5,250 bases of DNA from Planctomycetaceae bacterium (GCA_031278315.1 JAITKS010000150.1:1-5250); one strand, 5' to 3'; positions 1 to 5,239 are shown, counted from the first letter of the stretch. Numbers and translations are program-made. Notes: generated by a model from the sequence alone, not told the origin.

Positions 1-115
1 GCGGAACAGCATGAAACAACTCCTCTTCGCAAGTTATATAGACATTGTGCAAATAAATCGAATACGGACAAAATATAAAATCATTTAACGTCGATATAGC
101 AATATAATCGTACAT
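1..115 (-). CDS. cas4: Cas4 adaptation protein, N-terminal part, runs off the left edge
   Basis: The minus strand from the ATG at 115-113 is open for 38 codons to the window edge and reads MYDYIAISTLNDFIFCPYSI, then YLHNVYITCEEELFHAVP. The pattern IS-x-LNDFIFCP-x-SIY is the usual start of Cas4, a RecB-like nuclease with an iron-sulfur cluster that trims prespacers and selects those next to a PAM, acting with Cas1 and Cas2. Cys16 fits the first of the four cluster cysteines; the nuclease motifs and the other cysteines lie outside the window. The start sits 1 bp after the cas12a2 stop, with no good Shine-Dalgarno of its own, so translation is probably coupled to cas12a2 in one operon. An in-frame alternative is not visible. 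A second ATG further in (12-10) lies in another frame, which fits Cas4 poorly despite a GAGGAG sequence in front of it. The family call rests on a short fragment but the motif is distinctive. Confidence 0.85.
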   Translation of the reverse strand, partial: MYDYIAISTLNDFIFCPYSIYLHNVYITCEEELFHAVP

Positions 116-116
116 T

Positions 117-3100
117 TTACTTTTTCTTTTCAAGATTTTTTGACTTCCTTAAACTTAATGCTTTTAAAGCTATATGGTATGCACCATTATCATCGCCATT
201 GGTAATATAATGTCTATTTTCATTATCTGTTTCATATTCTCCAGATACTGCATTGCAAGAATTACAAATCAGAACATTATCTTTCCTTGTGGTGTTCGTT
301 TTATCACAAATAGGACATTTTTTAGAAGTATATTTCGGATCAACAAACCGCACAATTCCAAAGGGATAGTTCACATATTTATCATTATCTGTTTTTTTAT
401 CTCTGCGAACAATTTTTTCGTAATTATCTACGCTACGAAATGTCGGAACTAAATGTAAAATGTCTCCTTCACTATTTCGCTGGATACGAAACAATTTTCT
501 TAGTAATTGTATTTCAAAATAGTGATAAGTTCCCAATCCTGCTAATACTAAATTTTCTTGATCTTTGAAATCTACAGTATTGTCTTTATTGGTACTTTGT
601 AAAATATTATTTGTTAATCTATCCCTTTGTAGTCTAAATGCACGAGTCAAATCTTCTAACGAAATATAAACGTTATATTTATATTTTTCTAGTAGATAAG
701 CAATTACACCTATCATATTAGCAACAGCACCGGTTTTAAAATCATCTACGGCATCTAATTCACAAAGTGTACACAATTCTTTTTTAGATTTATCGCTATC
801 ATTCTTTGATAATTCACCAAATTGTATAAGCATATCTTTTATTTTTTCTGTAGGTAAGTCGGCATATTGTTTTCCTTCCTTAAAAGGTGAAATTAAATCT
901 CTAATATTTTTTTCTATCTCATCAATTGTTTTGTATTGATTTATAAATCTTAATACTTTATCTTGTTCATGCTGCATTTGATATTGTAACATACGAATAT
1001 ATGCCAACCGTTTAAGTTTTATAGTTTGCTTATTTTCATTTCCACTGTGTAACTTCACTTTACTCAGATCGACCAATACTTTTTTACCCTCAACTGTTGT
1101 CTCAACCCGTAAATCAGACAAATCTAAAATATTTCGTTTTTCAAGAATAGTGTGTTTCCATTGTTTATTGACTTTATCAAATTCACGAGTATATATTTCA
1201 AAGTCTCCTTGTATTTGTCCATTTTTATTTAATATACAAAGTGTTGCTAATTGTTTTATGCCGCGATCAATTCCAAAAATATAATAATCATCTGTTATTT
1301 CAAATTGTTGGTTAAATTGTTCTACAGATTCTTTTTGAGCAACTTTATCATTAAAGATTTTAACTTGTTCTTTACGTGATTTATAATTATCGTTTTGTGG
1401 AATATATTCGCAAAGTAAATGCGAAATCATCTGAAAACGGGAATAACGCTTTTCTTCCGGTTTAGGATAATTAGGAGTTGGATATCGATAAGATATTTTA
1501 AATTCAGGATGTAATCGGTAACAATTATTACTCTCAAAAATCTTTATCCAATCTTTCGTAAATTGATTTTTTGTTTTTTTATCTTGTCTTGTTAAGTCTT
1601 GATTAACAATAGGTAGTAACAGACATTTCTTTTCTGTTATCAATTTGTTCAGTGTCAATTTAGAAATATTGACAGATTCTAAAATATATCCTTTGGCATC
1701 TACTTCTTTGGCTATCGCTTCGTATGAATCACATCGCCTAAAATCCCATTTAAAGTTACTCCATTTTTGCTCTTTCGCCATACTCGAATTTGTAATACGT
1801 TGTATTACATAATTAAGAAAAATTTTATCCTTATTAATAACATCCCATTTCCCTTTTGGAAACGTCCAATTTTCATTGATATGAAATCCAGTATTGGAAC
1901 CTTTTTTGTTTTTGAGAAATTTCAACAACGTTTTAGAGGTCAATGACTTTACCTGATAAATTTTCAACTCACCGTTGGGATCAGCTTCTAACTCAAAAAT
2001 ATCAGATGCATTTTCTCTATTATCATTTAATTGAGACAATAACAAATATTGATCGTTATTGCGATCTTCTACAATAACTCCGCAATGAGAAATTTTATTT
2101 ATTTCATATTCTTCGTTAAATTTATCCCTAAGATTAGCAAATGCTTTACCAAATTTTGGAGCCAACTTTTTGAATGAATCCGTCAATTCTTTAAATTTAG
2201 ATATTTGGTTTTTTTGCCGCCCTCTTAATTGTCCAATGGTTTGTTTCGCTGCCTCATATATGGTTTGTTTCGCTGCCTCATATTCTGATTGTTCAATGGT
2301 TGCTGAATTTTTATGCCATTTACAAATAATTTCTAAGGCTTTATATTCTTTTTTATATTCTTTTTTTGCCAATCTATCTTTGATCTCTTTAAATGTATTT
2401 TCTACTTTGTTAACATGAATATTTTTATCGTTTGGATTACCATGATCTAATGTTGCAAGATTTTCACGAACAAACAAAAGTGCGGAATATAACTTGAAAT
2501 TATCATTAACAGATATATCCGTACCAAAAATATCTTTTAAAAATTCTTTACATTTGACATCTGGAAAATCTATATGTGGGTTATATTTACTTTTTGCCAA
2601 TGACTCCCACGCATAATCGAATGCAACCTTCAAAGGATATTTGTACAAATTAAAATCCGTTTTATTTTGTAATTCTTTATAATCTTTTGACGGACTTTGT
2701 GGCTGACCGATTGCGTAAAATAGTTCTCTGAGTGTTTTTTTATCTTTTTTTTCTGTTCGTGCCAGATATGCTATAAGCGAAGGTTGTACTCCAGCTGGAA
2801 TAGTTTTGTATTTAAATAATTGTACTTTTTCTATCAATGACAAATTATTAGCGTTTAGTTCTTGTTTTTTATCTTTAATATTTTTTATATAGTTAATGAT
2901 TTGTTCAGTATTTTCATACTTTTTTACAAATTCCAACAAACCCAGTTCTTTAATTATATTCTTTATATCTTCATCTACCTTATTGGGTTGTTGTAACGCG
3001 GTATATTTATTTAATGTTACTCTACCATATTGGACATATCCGCCGTTTATTGCAAAGTAAATTTTCAAATTTTCTATTTGTTCTGATAATATTTTTTTGA

Positions 3101-3863
3101 ATCCGTCATCAAAAACGAATCTCTGTAATTGTTCGTCAGTTTTGCTGTTTGTTAATTTTTCAATATCAGGAAAACAAATAGAGCCATTACAAAGAGGTTC
3201 AAGTGTATCGTTAATAAGATTTGTAAAAGATAAAAATAATTTACGTAACACTACTTCGTTCAATTTTTTATCGTCTCTATTTTGTTCATTAGCTACTTCA
3301 AATTGTTTTAATACAGAATTAACTTCATAAAATTTTCGTTTTGCTTTTTGAATATTTTCATTCCAGTAGTCGGTTATGTAATCTCGACGTTTCTTATTTT
3401 CATATTCATTGTTCAAACTTGACAATTTGATAACTTGAGACTGCGGTTTTTTGATAGTTTCAGATTCATTATTTTGTATTTTGTTCTTAATATTTTTTTC
3501 TCTCCAAAAACCGTCAAATCTTGCTTTACGTTCCAATTTTCGATAATAATCTTTAAGTACTGCTATTTGGTCATATCTGTTATAAAATTGTTCCCAATCA
3601 TCGAGATATTTATGCATGTCGTCAAGACATTTACGAATTTCATCTAAGGGCAATTCTGTAAATGTCATTATTTCTTTATTTTTATCAGTTGTTTCCTTAA
3701 TGATTTTTTGCTCTGAAATTTTTATAAGTTCCTGTAATTCAGTATGACTTTCATAAATTTCTCCTTCAAAACCATTTTTTCTTATTTTATTTCGTAATGT
3801 TAATCCGAATTTCAATGTTTTTGAGAGTTGGTACAAATTTACAAATTGTGTTAAATTTTTCAT
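117..3863 (-). CDS. cas12a2: Cas12a2, RNA-triggered CRISPR effector nuclease (1248 aa)
   Basis: Large single-protein type V effector. The N-terminus (YQLSKTLKFG, residues 11-20) is the Cas12a-type opening that belongs to the crRNA-holding WED region. RuvC-I is GIDRGIKQLATL (864-875, Asp866), RuvC-II is YISLEDLTRAF (1066-1076, Glu1070), and RuvC-III is NGDDNGAYHIALK (1222-1234, probably Asp1224). A zinc ribbon, CPIC (1183-1186) plus CNSC (1200-1203), lies between RuvC-II and III; ordinary Cas12a has a Nuc domain and no such ribbon, whereas Cas12a2 has it. Several stretches also match Sulfuricurvum Cas12a2 as I remember it, for example VKSLTSKTLLKFLKN (638-652). The family processes its own crRNA and, on binding complementary RNA with an A-rich 3' flank, cuts ssRNA, ssDNA and dsDNA nonspecifically, causing dormancy or death. 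The frame is open back to an ATG at 3938, but the ATG at 3863 is preferred: it has AGAAGGGG 6 nt upstream and starts where homologues do. The related Cas12a3 clade is the main alternative. Confidence 0.93.
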   Translation of the reverse strand: MKNLTQFVNLYQLSKTLKFGLTLRNKIRKNGFEGEIYESHTELQELIKISEQKIIKETTDKNKEIMTFTELPLDEIRKCLDDMHKYLDDWEQFYNRYDQIAVLKDYYRKLERKARFDGFWREKNIKNKIQNNESETIKKPQSQVIKLSSLNNEYENKKRRDYITDYWNENIQKAKRKFYEVNSVLKQFEVANEQNRDDKKLNEVVLRKLFLSFTNLINDTLEPLCNGSICFPDIEKLTNSKTDEQLQRFVFDDGFKKILSEQIENLKIYFAINGGYVQYGRVTLNKYTALQQPNKVDEDIKNIIKELGLLEFVKKYENTEQIINYIKNIKDKKQELNANNLSLIEKVQLFKYKTIPAGVQPSLIAYLARTEKKDKKTLRELFYAIGQPQSPSKDYKELQNKTDFNLYKYPLKVAFDYAWESLAKSKYNPHIDFPDVKCKEFLKDIFGTDISVNDNFKLYSALLFVRENLATLDHGNPNDKNIHVNKVENTFKEIKDRLAKKEYKKEYKALEIICKWHKNSATIEQSEYEAAKQTIYEAAKQTIGQLRGRQKNQISKFKELTDSFKKLAPKFGKAFANLRDKFNEEYEINKISHCGVIVEDRNNDQYLLLSQLNDNRENASDIFELEADPNGELKIYQVKSLTSKTLLKFLKNKKGSNTGFHINENWTFPKGKWDVINKDKIFLNYVIQRITNSSMAKEQKWSNFKWDFRRCDSYEAIAKEVDAKGYILESVNISKLTLNKLITEKKCLLLPIVNQDLTRQDKKTKNQFTKDWIKIFESNNCYRLHPEFKISYRYPTPNYPKPEEKRYSRFQMISHLLCEYIPQNDNYKSRKEQVKIFNDKVAQKESVEQFNQQFEITDDYYIFGIDRGIKQLATLCILNKNGQIQGDFEIYTREFDKVNKQWKHTILEKRNILDLSDLRVETTVEGKKVLVDLSKVKLHSGNENKQTIKLKRLAYIRMLQYQMQHEQDKVLRFINQYKTIDEIEKNIRDLISPFKEGKQYADLPTEKIKDMLIQFGELSKNDSDKSKKELCTLCELDAVDDFKTGAVANMIGVIAYLLEKYKYNVYISLEDLTRAFRLQRDRLTNNILQSTNKDNTVDFKDQENLVLAGLGTYHYFEIQLLRKLFRIQRNSEGDILHLVPTFRSVDNYEKIVRRDKKTDNDKYVNYPFGIVRFVDPKYTSKKCPICDKTNTTRKDNVLICNSCNAVSGEYETDNENRHYITNGDDNGAYHIALKALSLRKSKNLEKKK
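2236..2283 (-). repeat. Perfect 24-bp tandem duplication inside cas12a2
   Basis: Two identical 24-bp units (2236-2259 and 2260-2283) sit head to tail in the coding sequence. They encode YEAAKQTI twice (residues 528-535 and 536-543), keeping the frame. Nucleotide identity is complete, including third positions, so the duplication looks recent. It lies between the recognition-lobe part and the region leading to RuvC, in a lysine- and glutamate-rich helical stretch where an extra two helical turns may be tolerated. Confidence 0.9.
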
Positions 3864-3869
3864 GAGTTT

Positions 3870-3877
3870 CCCCTTCT
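3870..3877 (-). promoter_or_regulatory. Ribosome binding site of cas12a2
   Basis: The minus strand reads AGAAGGGG, then AAACTC, then ATG, a purine-rich Shine-Dalgarno with 6 nt spacing. It decides the start at 3863 over the in-frame ATG at 3938, which would lie only about 6 nt from the predicted transcription start and would add 25 residues not seen at the start of Cas12a proteins. Confidence 0.7.
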
Positions 3878-3903
3878 TTCTAGAAGTTGTTATCAGATTT
3901 GAA

Positions 3904-3916
3904 GCACATATTGTGC
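3904..3916. repeat. 13-bp perfect palindrome in the cas12a2 leader
   Basis: GCACA, TAT, TGTGC form a perfect 5-bp inverted repeat with a 3-nt centre, in the predicted 5' untranslated region of cas12a2. It could be a small hairpin in the mRNA or a protein binding site; nothing in the sequence separates the two. Confidence 0.4.
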
Positions 3917-3927
3917 AAAATTTTAGT

Positions 3928-3950
3928 GCGGAGATCACACTGACTTCCGC
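3928..3950. promoter_or_regulatory. Dyad over the predicted cas12a2 transcription start, possible operator
   Basis: The outer arms GCGGA (3928-3932) and TCCGC (3946-3950) are perfectly complementary. The inner arms, GTCA and TGAT on the minus strand, pair around a 3-nt centre with one G-U pair, with a 1x1 mismatch between outer and inner stems. The dyad begins directly after the proposed -10 box and covers the expected transcription start near 3944. It may be a repressor operator or the first hairpin of the mRNA. Confidence 0.45.
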
Positions 3951-3979
3951 ATGATAATAGGTTTATCGACAGTTGCCAA
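3951..3979 (-). promoter_or_regulatory. Predicted sigma70-like promoter of cas12a2-cas4
   Basis: On the minus strand, -35 TTGGCA (3979-3974) and -10 TATCAT (3956-3951) are separated by exactly 17 bp; each box has 5 of 6 consensus bases. Transcription would start near 3944, giving a leader of about 80 nt before the ATG at 3863. AT-rich DNA gives many chance -10 boxes, but the pair with ideal spacing and the adjacent dyad make this the best candidate. Confidence 0.55.
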
Positions 3980-4001
3980 TATGAAATTTAGAAAAAATTA
4001 A

Positions 4002-4184
4002 TTAAAAAAACACTAATACCCTGAAAAGAAAATTTTTTTGTGGCATGCATACCAAAATAATAAAATATGTAATATAGTAATATTTCAGTGGAATATTTCC
4101 AATTATTTTGAAAAATTTTTTGACCAACTTATTGTCACCTAATTTTAACAACAAAATAACCTCAATAGCAAAAAGATACAACAT
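4002..4184 (-). CDS. Small hydrophobic ORF of 60 codons, doubtful
   Basis: From the ATG at 4184 the frame encodes a 60-aa peptide with two hydrophobic stretches (about residues 2-15 and 36-50) around a basic middle (KLVKKFFKIIGN). GAGGAG lies 7 nt upstream, an excellent Shine-Dalgarno, but it sits in the 3' arm of an inverted repeat that could hide it. The ORF lies between the solitary repeat and cas12a2, on the same strand, and its last codons overlap the putative guide target. I do not recognise the protein. Against a real gene: T-rich DNA gives hydrophobic peptides by chance, and half of it overlaps a copy of the local repeat whose other copies do not keep this frame open. A small membrane toxin, as in CRISPR-linked CreT or type I toxins, is one speculative reading. 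An in-frame ATG at 4199 would add five residues but lacks a ribosome site. Confidence 0.25.
   Translation of the reverse strand: MLYLFAIEVILLLKLGDNKLVKKFFKIIGNIPLKYYYITYFIILVCMPQKNFLFRVLVFF
4013..4028 (-). promoter_or_regulatory. Putative target site of the solitary crRNA, with TTTC PAM, upstream of the cas12a2 promoter
   Basis: On the minus strand the sequence is CTTTTC followed by AGGGTATTAG (4022-4013). These 10 nt are identical to the first 10 nt after the solitary CRISPR repeat (4505-4496). Position 11 differs, position 12 matches, and most later positions do not. The TTTC directly 5' of the match is a canonical Cas12a TTTV PAM in the right place and orientation. The match begins about 40 bp upstream of the proposed -35 box, and a full 28-nt guide would reach 3995, about 15 bp short of it. 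A plus-strand transcript here would carry CUAAUACCCU followed by GAAAAG, close to the GAAAG flank known for Cas12a2. Confidence 0.55.
4060..4149 (-). repeat. Degenerate intergenic repeat, copy A
   Basis: Read on the minus strand, this copy runs AAAATTAGG, then GTTGGTCAAAAA, then AATATTCCACTGAAATATTAC, in the same order and with nearly the same spacing as copy B (GTTGGT to ATTCC is 34 bases here, 33 in B). The best conserved block is 4077-4097, which is GTAATATWTCAGTGGAATATT when read on the plus strand (W = T here, A in B). Arms A and B face each other about 215 bp apart. Confidence 0.6.
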
Positions 4185-4191
4185 AGACGAA

Positions 4192-4223
4192 CTCCTCATT
4201 AAAAGAATAAACGAATAATGAGG
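4192..4223 (-). promoter_or_regulatory. Inverted repeat that could sequester the small ORF's ribosome site
   Basis: CCTCATTA (4194-4201) and TAATGAGG (4216-4223) are a perfect 8-bp inverted repeat around 14 nt. In a minus-strand transcript the 3' arm, UAAUGAGG, contains most of the GAGGAG that precedes the ATG at 4184, so folding would block initiation. It could equally be a DNA operator. No T-run follows on the minus strand, so it is not a terminator. Confidence 0.5.
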
Positions 4224-4261
4224 TAATAAGGTTTTATATTTTTTGGGGATTGATTACTACG

Positions 4262-4345
4262 GAGTCGGAAAAAAATGAGGTTGTTGGTGAAAAATGAACT
4301 TGAAGCCTTTTGAATATTCCACTGATATATTACGTAATATATTTT
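4262..4345 (+). repeat. Degenerate intergenic repeat, copy B
   Basis: On the plus strand it reads GTCGGAAAAAAATGAGGTTG, then GTTGGTGAAAAA, then the conserved block at 4313-4333. That block matches copy A with one mismatch in 21 and copy C with none over 18 bp (ATTCCACTGATATATTAC). The opposite orientation to A and C makes A-B and B-C inverted pairs. Confidence 0.6.
4325..4342. repeat. 18-bp perfect palindrome
   Basis: ATATATTAC followed by GTAATATAT is a perfect palindrome with no centre, overlapping the outer edge of repeat copy B. It may be a protein binding site, an extruding element or a product of low-complexity AT sequence. Copies A and C do not conserve the full palindrome. Confidence 0.5.
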
Positions 4346-4505
4346 TTATTTGAGCAACAATATGCTCTCTATACAAAACCGAGAGAACACGCTGCATTGC
4401 ATTGCCAATGTATTAGTTACTATTTCAGGTAATGGATATAACTGAGCACAATGACAAGGACATCAAAGAAACACGCTGAATCAGAACACAACTCGCTAAT
4501 ACCCT

Positions 4506-4541
4506 ATCTACGACAGTAGAAATTAAATTTATATTGACATA
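4506..4541 (-). CRISPR. Single type V-A (Cas12a-type) CRISPR repeat
   Basis: The minus strand ends in TTTAATTTCTAC, TGTC, GTAGAT. The TCTAC/GTAGA stem with a 4-nt loop, preceded by AATT and ending in GTAGAT, is the nearly invariant 3' half of Cas12a direct repeats, which the effector recognises and processes. The 5' half is AT-rich and less certain; a repeat beginning at GTC would be 33 nt instead of the usual 36. Only one copy is present in the window. Confidence 0.85.
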
Positions 4542-4575
4542 ATTCCAGCATATAAATTGATGGATTGTGTCAATA
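4532..4575 (-). repeat. 12-bp imperfect inverted repeat between promoter and CRISPR repeat
   Basis: TATTGACATAAT (4532-4543) and ATTGTGTCAATA (4564-4575) are complementary at 11 of 12 positions around a 20-nt loop. In the minus-strand RNA they would form a hairpin starting almost at the predicted 5' end. Its 3' arm includes the 5' part of the repeat, but leaves the processing stem (4507-4520) free. As DNA it could be an operator. Confidence 0.55.
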
Positions 4576-4583
4576 CGATAAAA

Positions 4584-4611
4584 ACTATAAAATTTTTTTG
4601 GTTCTGGTCAA
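4584..4611 (-). promoter_or_regulatory. Predicted promoter of the solitary crRNA-like RNA
   Basis: On the minus strand, -35 TTGACC (4611-4606) and -10 TATAGT (4589-4584) lie 16 bp apart, each with 5 of 6 consensus bases. An A-tract fills much of the spacer. Transcription would begin near 4576-4579, about 36 nt before the repeat. A second TTGACA at 4574-4569 has no good -10 at the right distance. Confidence 0.5.
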
Positions 4612-4734
4612 TATGTGTTTTTACACTATATATTATATGTAATCGTTAGGTATATATTTTGTTTTTTCAGTATTTTTTGCAAATAAGAAATAAATGAAAA
4701 TATAAAACAAACTAACTCAAGTTCATAGTTAGGT
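4612..4734. other. AT-rich spacer with no recognised gene
   Basis: This stretch is very rich in A and T, with no plausible ORF. A weak inverted repeat, CTAAC (4712-4716) and GTTAG (4728-4732), has a T-rich run after it on the minus strand. It might end transcripts coming from the right, but the stem is too short for a firm call. Confidence 0.3.
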
Positions 4735-4841
4735 ACGAAATTAAAAAATTTGTAATATATCAGTGGAATTTTTGTTTTCCAGCTTTTTTTGGGGTATGAA
4801 TTTTAAAACTAACATCATTTTCAACCTAATTTTTTCCGAAC
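4735..4841 (-). repeat. Degenerate intergenic repeat, copy C
   Basis: On the minus strand it reads CGGAAAAAATTAGGTTG, then a diverged middle, then AATTCCACTGATATATTAC. The 18 bp at 4752-4769 are identical, inverted, to 4316-4333 in copy B. The spacing between the two blocks is about 20 bp longer than in A or B. B and C bracket the solitary CRISPR repeat with perfect 18-bp inverted ends. Confidence 0.6.
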
Positions 4842-4992
4842 TAAACGATTCATCAAAAAAATCAGTAACCAAAGATGCTATGCATACCAACCTTATTCCC
4901 CAGTGGTTTCAAGTTAAATTTTTTGTTTTTTGGGCATGGTATAGGTGTTGTTGATTTATTTGTATCTAACTATTTTTTTGTCTGGTAAATAG

Positions 4993-5094
4993 CGGTGGAC
5001 GGCAAAAACTAGACCAAAAATGGTCTTGTATAAGGTGGAGGATTTGAGTGTCAAGGAATTGATTGACCATTTTCAATCTACATTATTTTTTTAG
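4993..5094 (+). pseudogene. Possible N-terminal remnant of a transposase (helix-turn-helix)
   Basis: The plus-strand frame between the TAG at 4990-4992 and the TAG at 5092-5094 reads RWTAKTRPKMVLYKVEDLSV, then KELIDHFQSTLFF. RWTAK-x-K-x-x-VL with a following helix rich in leucine and acidic residues resembles the start of the helix-turn-helix of IS3-type transposases. Upstream, the frame reads LSGK and then a stop, as if a codon before the RW pair had become TAG. An internal ATG lies at 5020, without a ribosome site. The region would therefore be a fragment of an old insertion, broken at both ends. The call rests on about 30 residues and may be chance, since a terminator-like hairpin overlaps it. 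Confidence 0.35.
5004..5026 (-). terminator. Possible Rho-independent terminator of the right-edge gene
   Basis: On the minus strand, AGACCA, TTTT, TGGTCT form a perfect 6-bp hairpin with a 4-nt loop, followed after two bases by TTTTT. It lies 70 nt downstream of the stop at 5096-5098, as expected for that frame. The stem is short. Confidence 0.4.
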
Positions 5095-5095
5095 T

Positions 5096-5239
5096 TTAAT
5101 TGTTCGGAGCGGCAGGATTGATTGGTAAGAAATTTTGAGCCGTTTTATCATATTGCCCTCTTGGAACAATTTCTTTACAACGAAATTCTTTACTATGTTT
5201 TTTATCGGCAATCGGAATTATTTTCTGCAAACACTTTTG
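5096..5239 (-). pseudogene. 3' end of an unrecognised coding sequence, apparently interrupted near the right edge
   Basis: The minus strand carries an open, gene-like stretch of 47 codons ending at the TAA at 5098-5096: IIPIADKKHSKEFRCKEIVP (5221-5162), then RGQYDKTAQNFLPINPAAPNN. Its varied, polar composition looks like true protein, unlike the T-rich ORFs nearby. In this frame a TGA lies at 5242-5240, and there is no ATG; only a TTG at 5230 without a ribosome site could start it. The other two frames are open up to the edge and end at 5218 and 5203 (FLTKVFAENNSDCR in one), so a frameshift in an AAAA run near 5222 is possible. I do not recognise the family. It could be a short gene, a frameshifted one, or a relic. 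Confidence 0.4.

Larger units (their letters stand above)
4478..4578 (-). ncRNA. Putative solitary crRNA-like regulatory RNA (CreR-like)
   Basis: The predicted transcript starts near 4578 on the minus strand, passes a 12-bp stem-loop, then one Cas12a-type repeat (4541-4506), then a guide-like stretch from 4505 (28 nt to 4478 if usual spacer length holds). The guide begins AGGGTATTAG. No second repeat occurs at the expected distance on either side, so this is not an ordinary array. The first 10 nt match a TTTC-flanked site upstream of cas12a2, with little match further on. That is how CreR guides of type I and V-A systems repress cas genes: seed pairing holds the effector on promoter DNA without cutting. 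No clear terminator follows, so the 3' end is unknown. The alternative is a leftover of a decayed array with a chance seed match. Confidence 0.5.

Noticed and set aside
423..436. ATCTAC-type repeat fragments inside cas12a2 (for example near 423 and 743)
   Set aside because: They are coding sequence without the paired GTAGA arm.
174..3647. Plus-strand ORFs at 174-452, 2170-2418, 3097-3330 and 3435-3647
   Set aside because: All lie antisense inside cas12a2, have skewed compositions and no convincing start signals.
117..3863. Ordinary Cas12a
   Set aside because: The zinc-ribbon cysteines before RuvC-III and the whole-length resemblance favour Cas12a2.
3864..3938. Longer cas12a2 start at 3938 (25 extra residues)
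   Set aside because: No ribosome site, nearly at the predicted transcript start, and the extra residues do not resemble Cas12a-type N-termini.
4352..4395. Hairpins GAGCA/TGCTC (4352-4367) and CTCTC/GAGAG as terminators of the guide RNA
   Set aside because: Neither is followed by a T-run on either strand at the right distance.
4441..4606. Further CRISPR repeats one unit to either side of the solitary one
   Set aside because: Neither the expected place at about 4441-4477 nor that at about 4570-4606 contains a TCTAC/GTAGA stem or related sequence, so no array is called here.
4308..4774. TTTTG as a target-site duplication flanking the B-C inverted pair
   Set aside because: Present on both sides but offset by three bases on the left, and such a sequence is common in this T-rich region.
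4763..4954. Plus-strand 63-codon ORF
   Set aside because: Overlaps repeat copy C, has no ribosome site and reads as chance T-rich translation.
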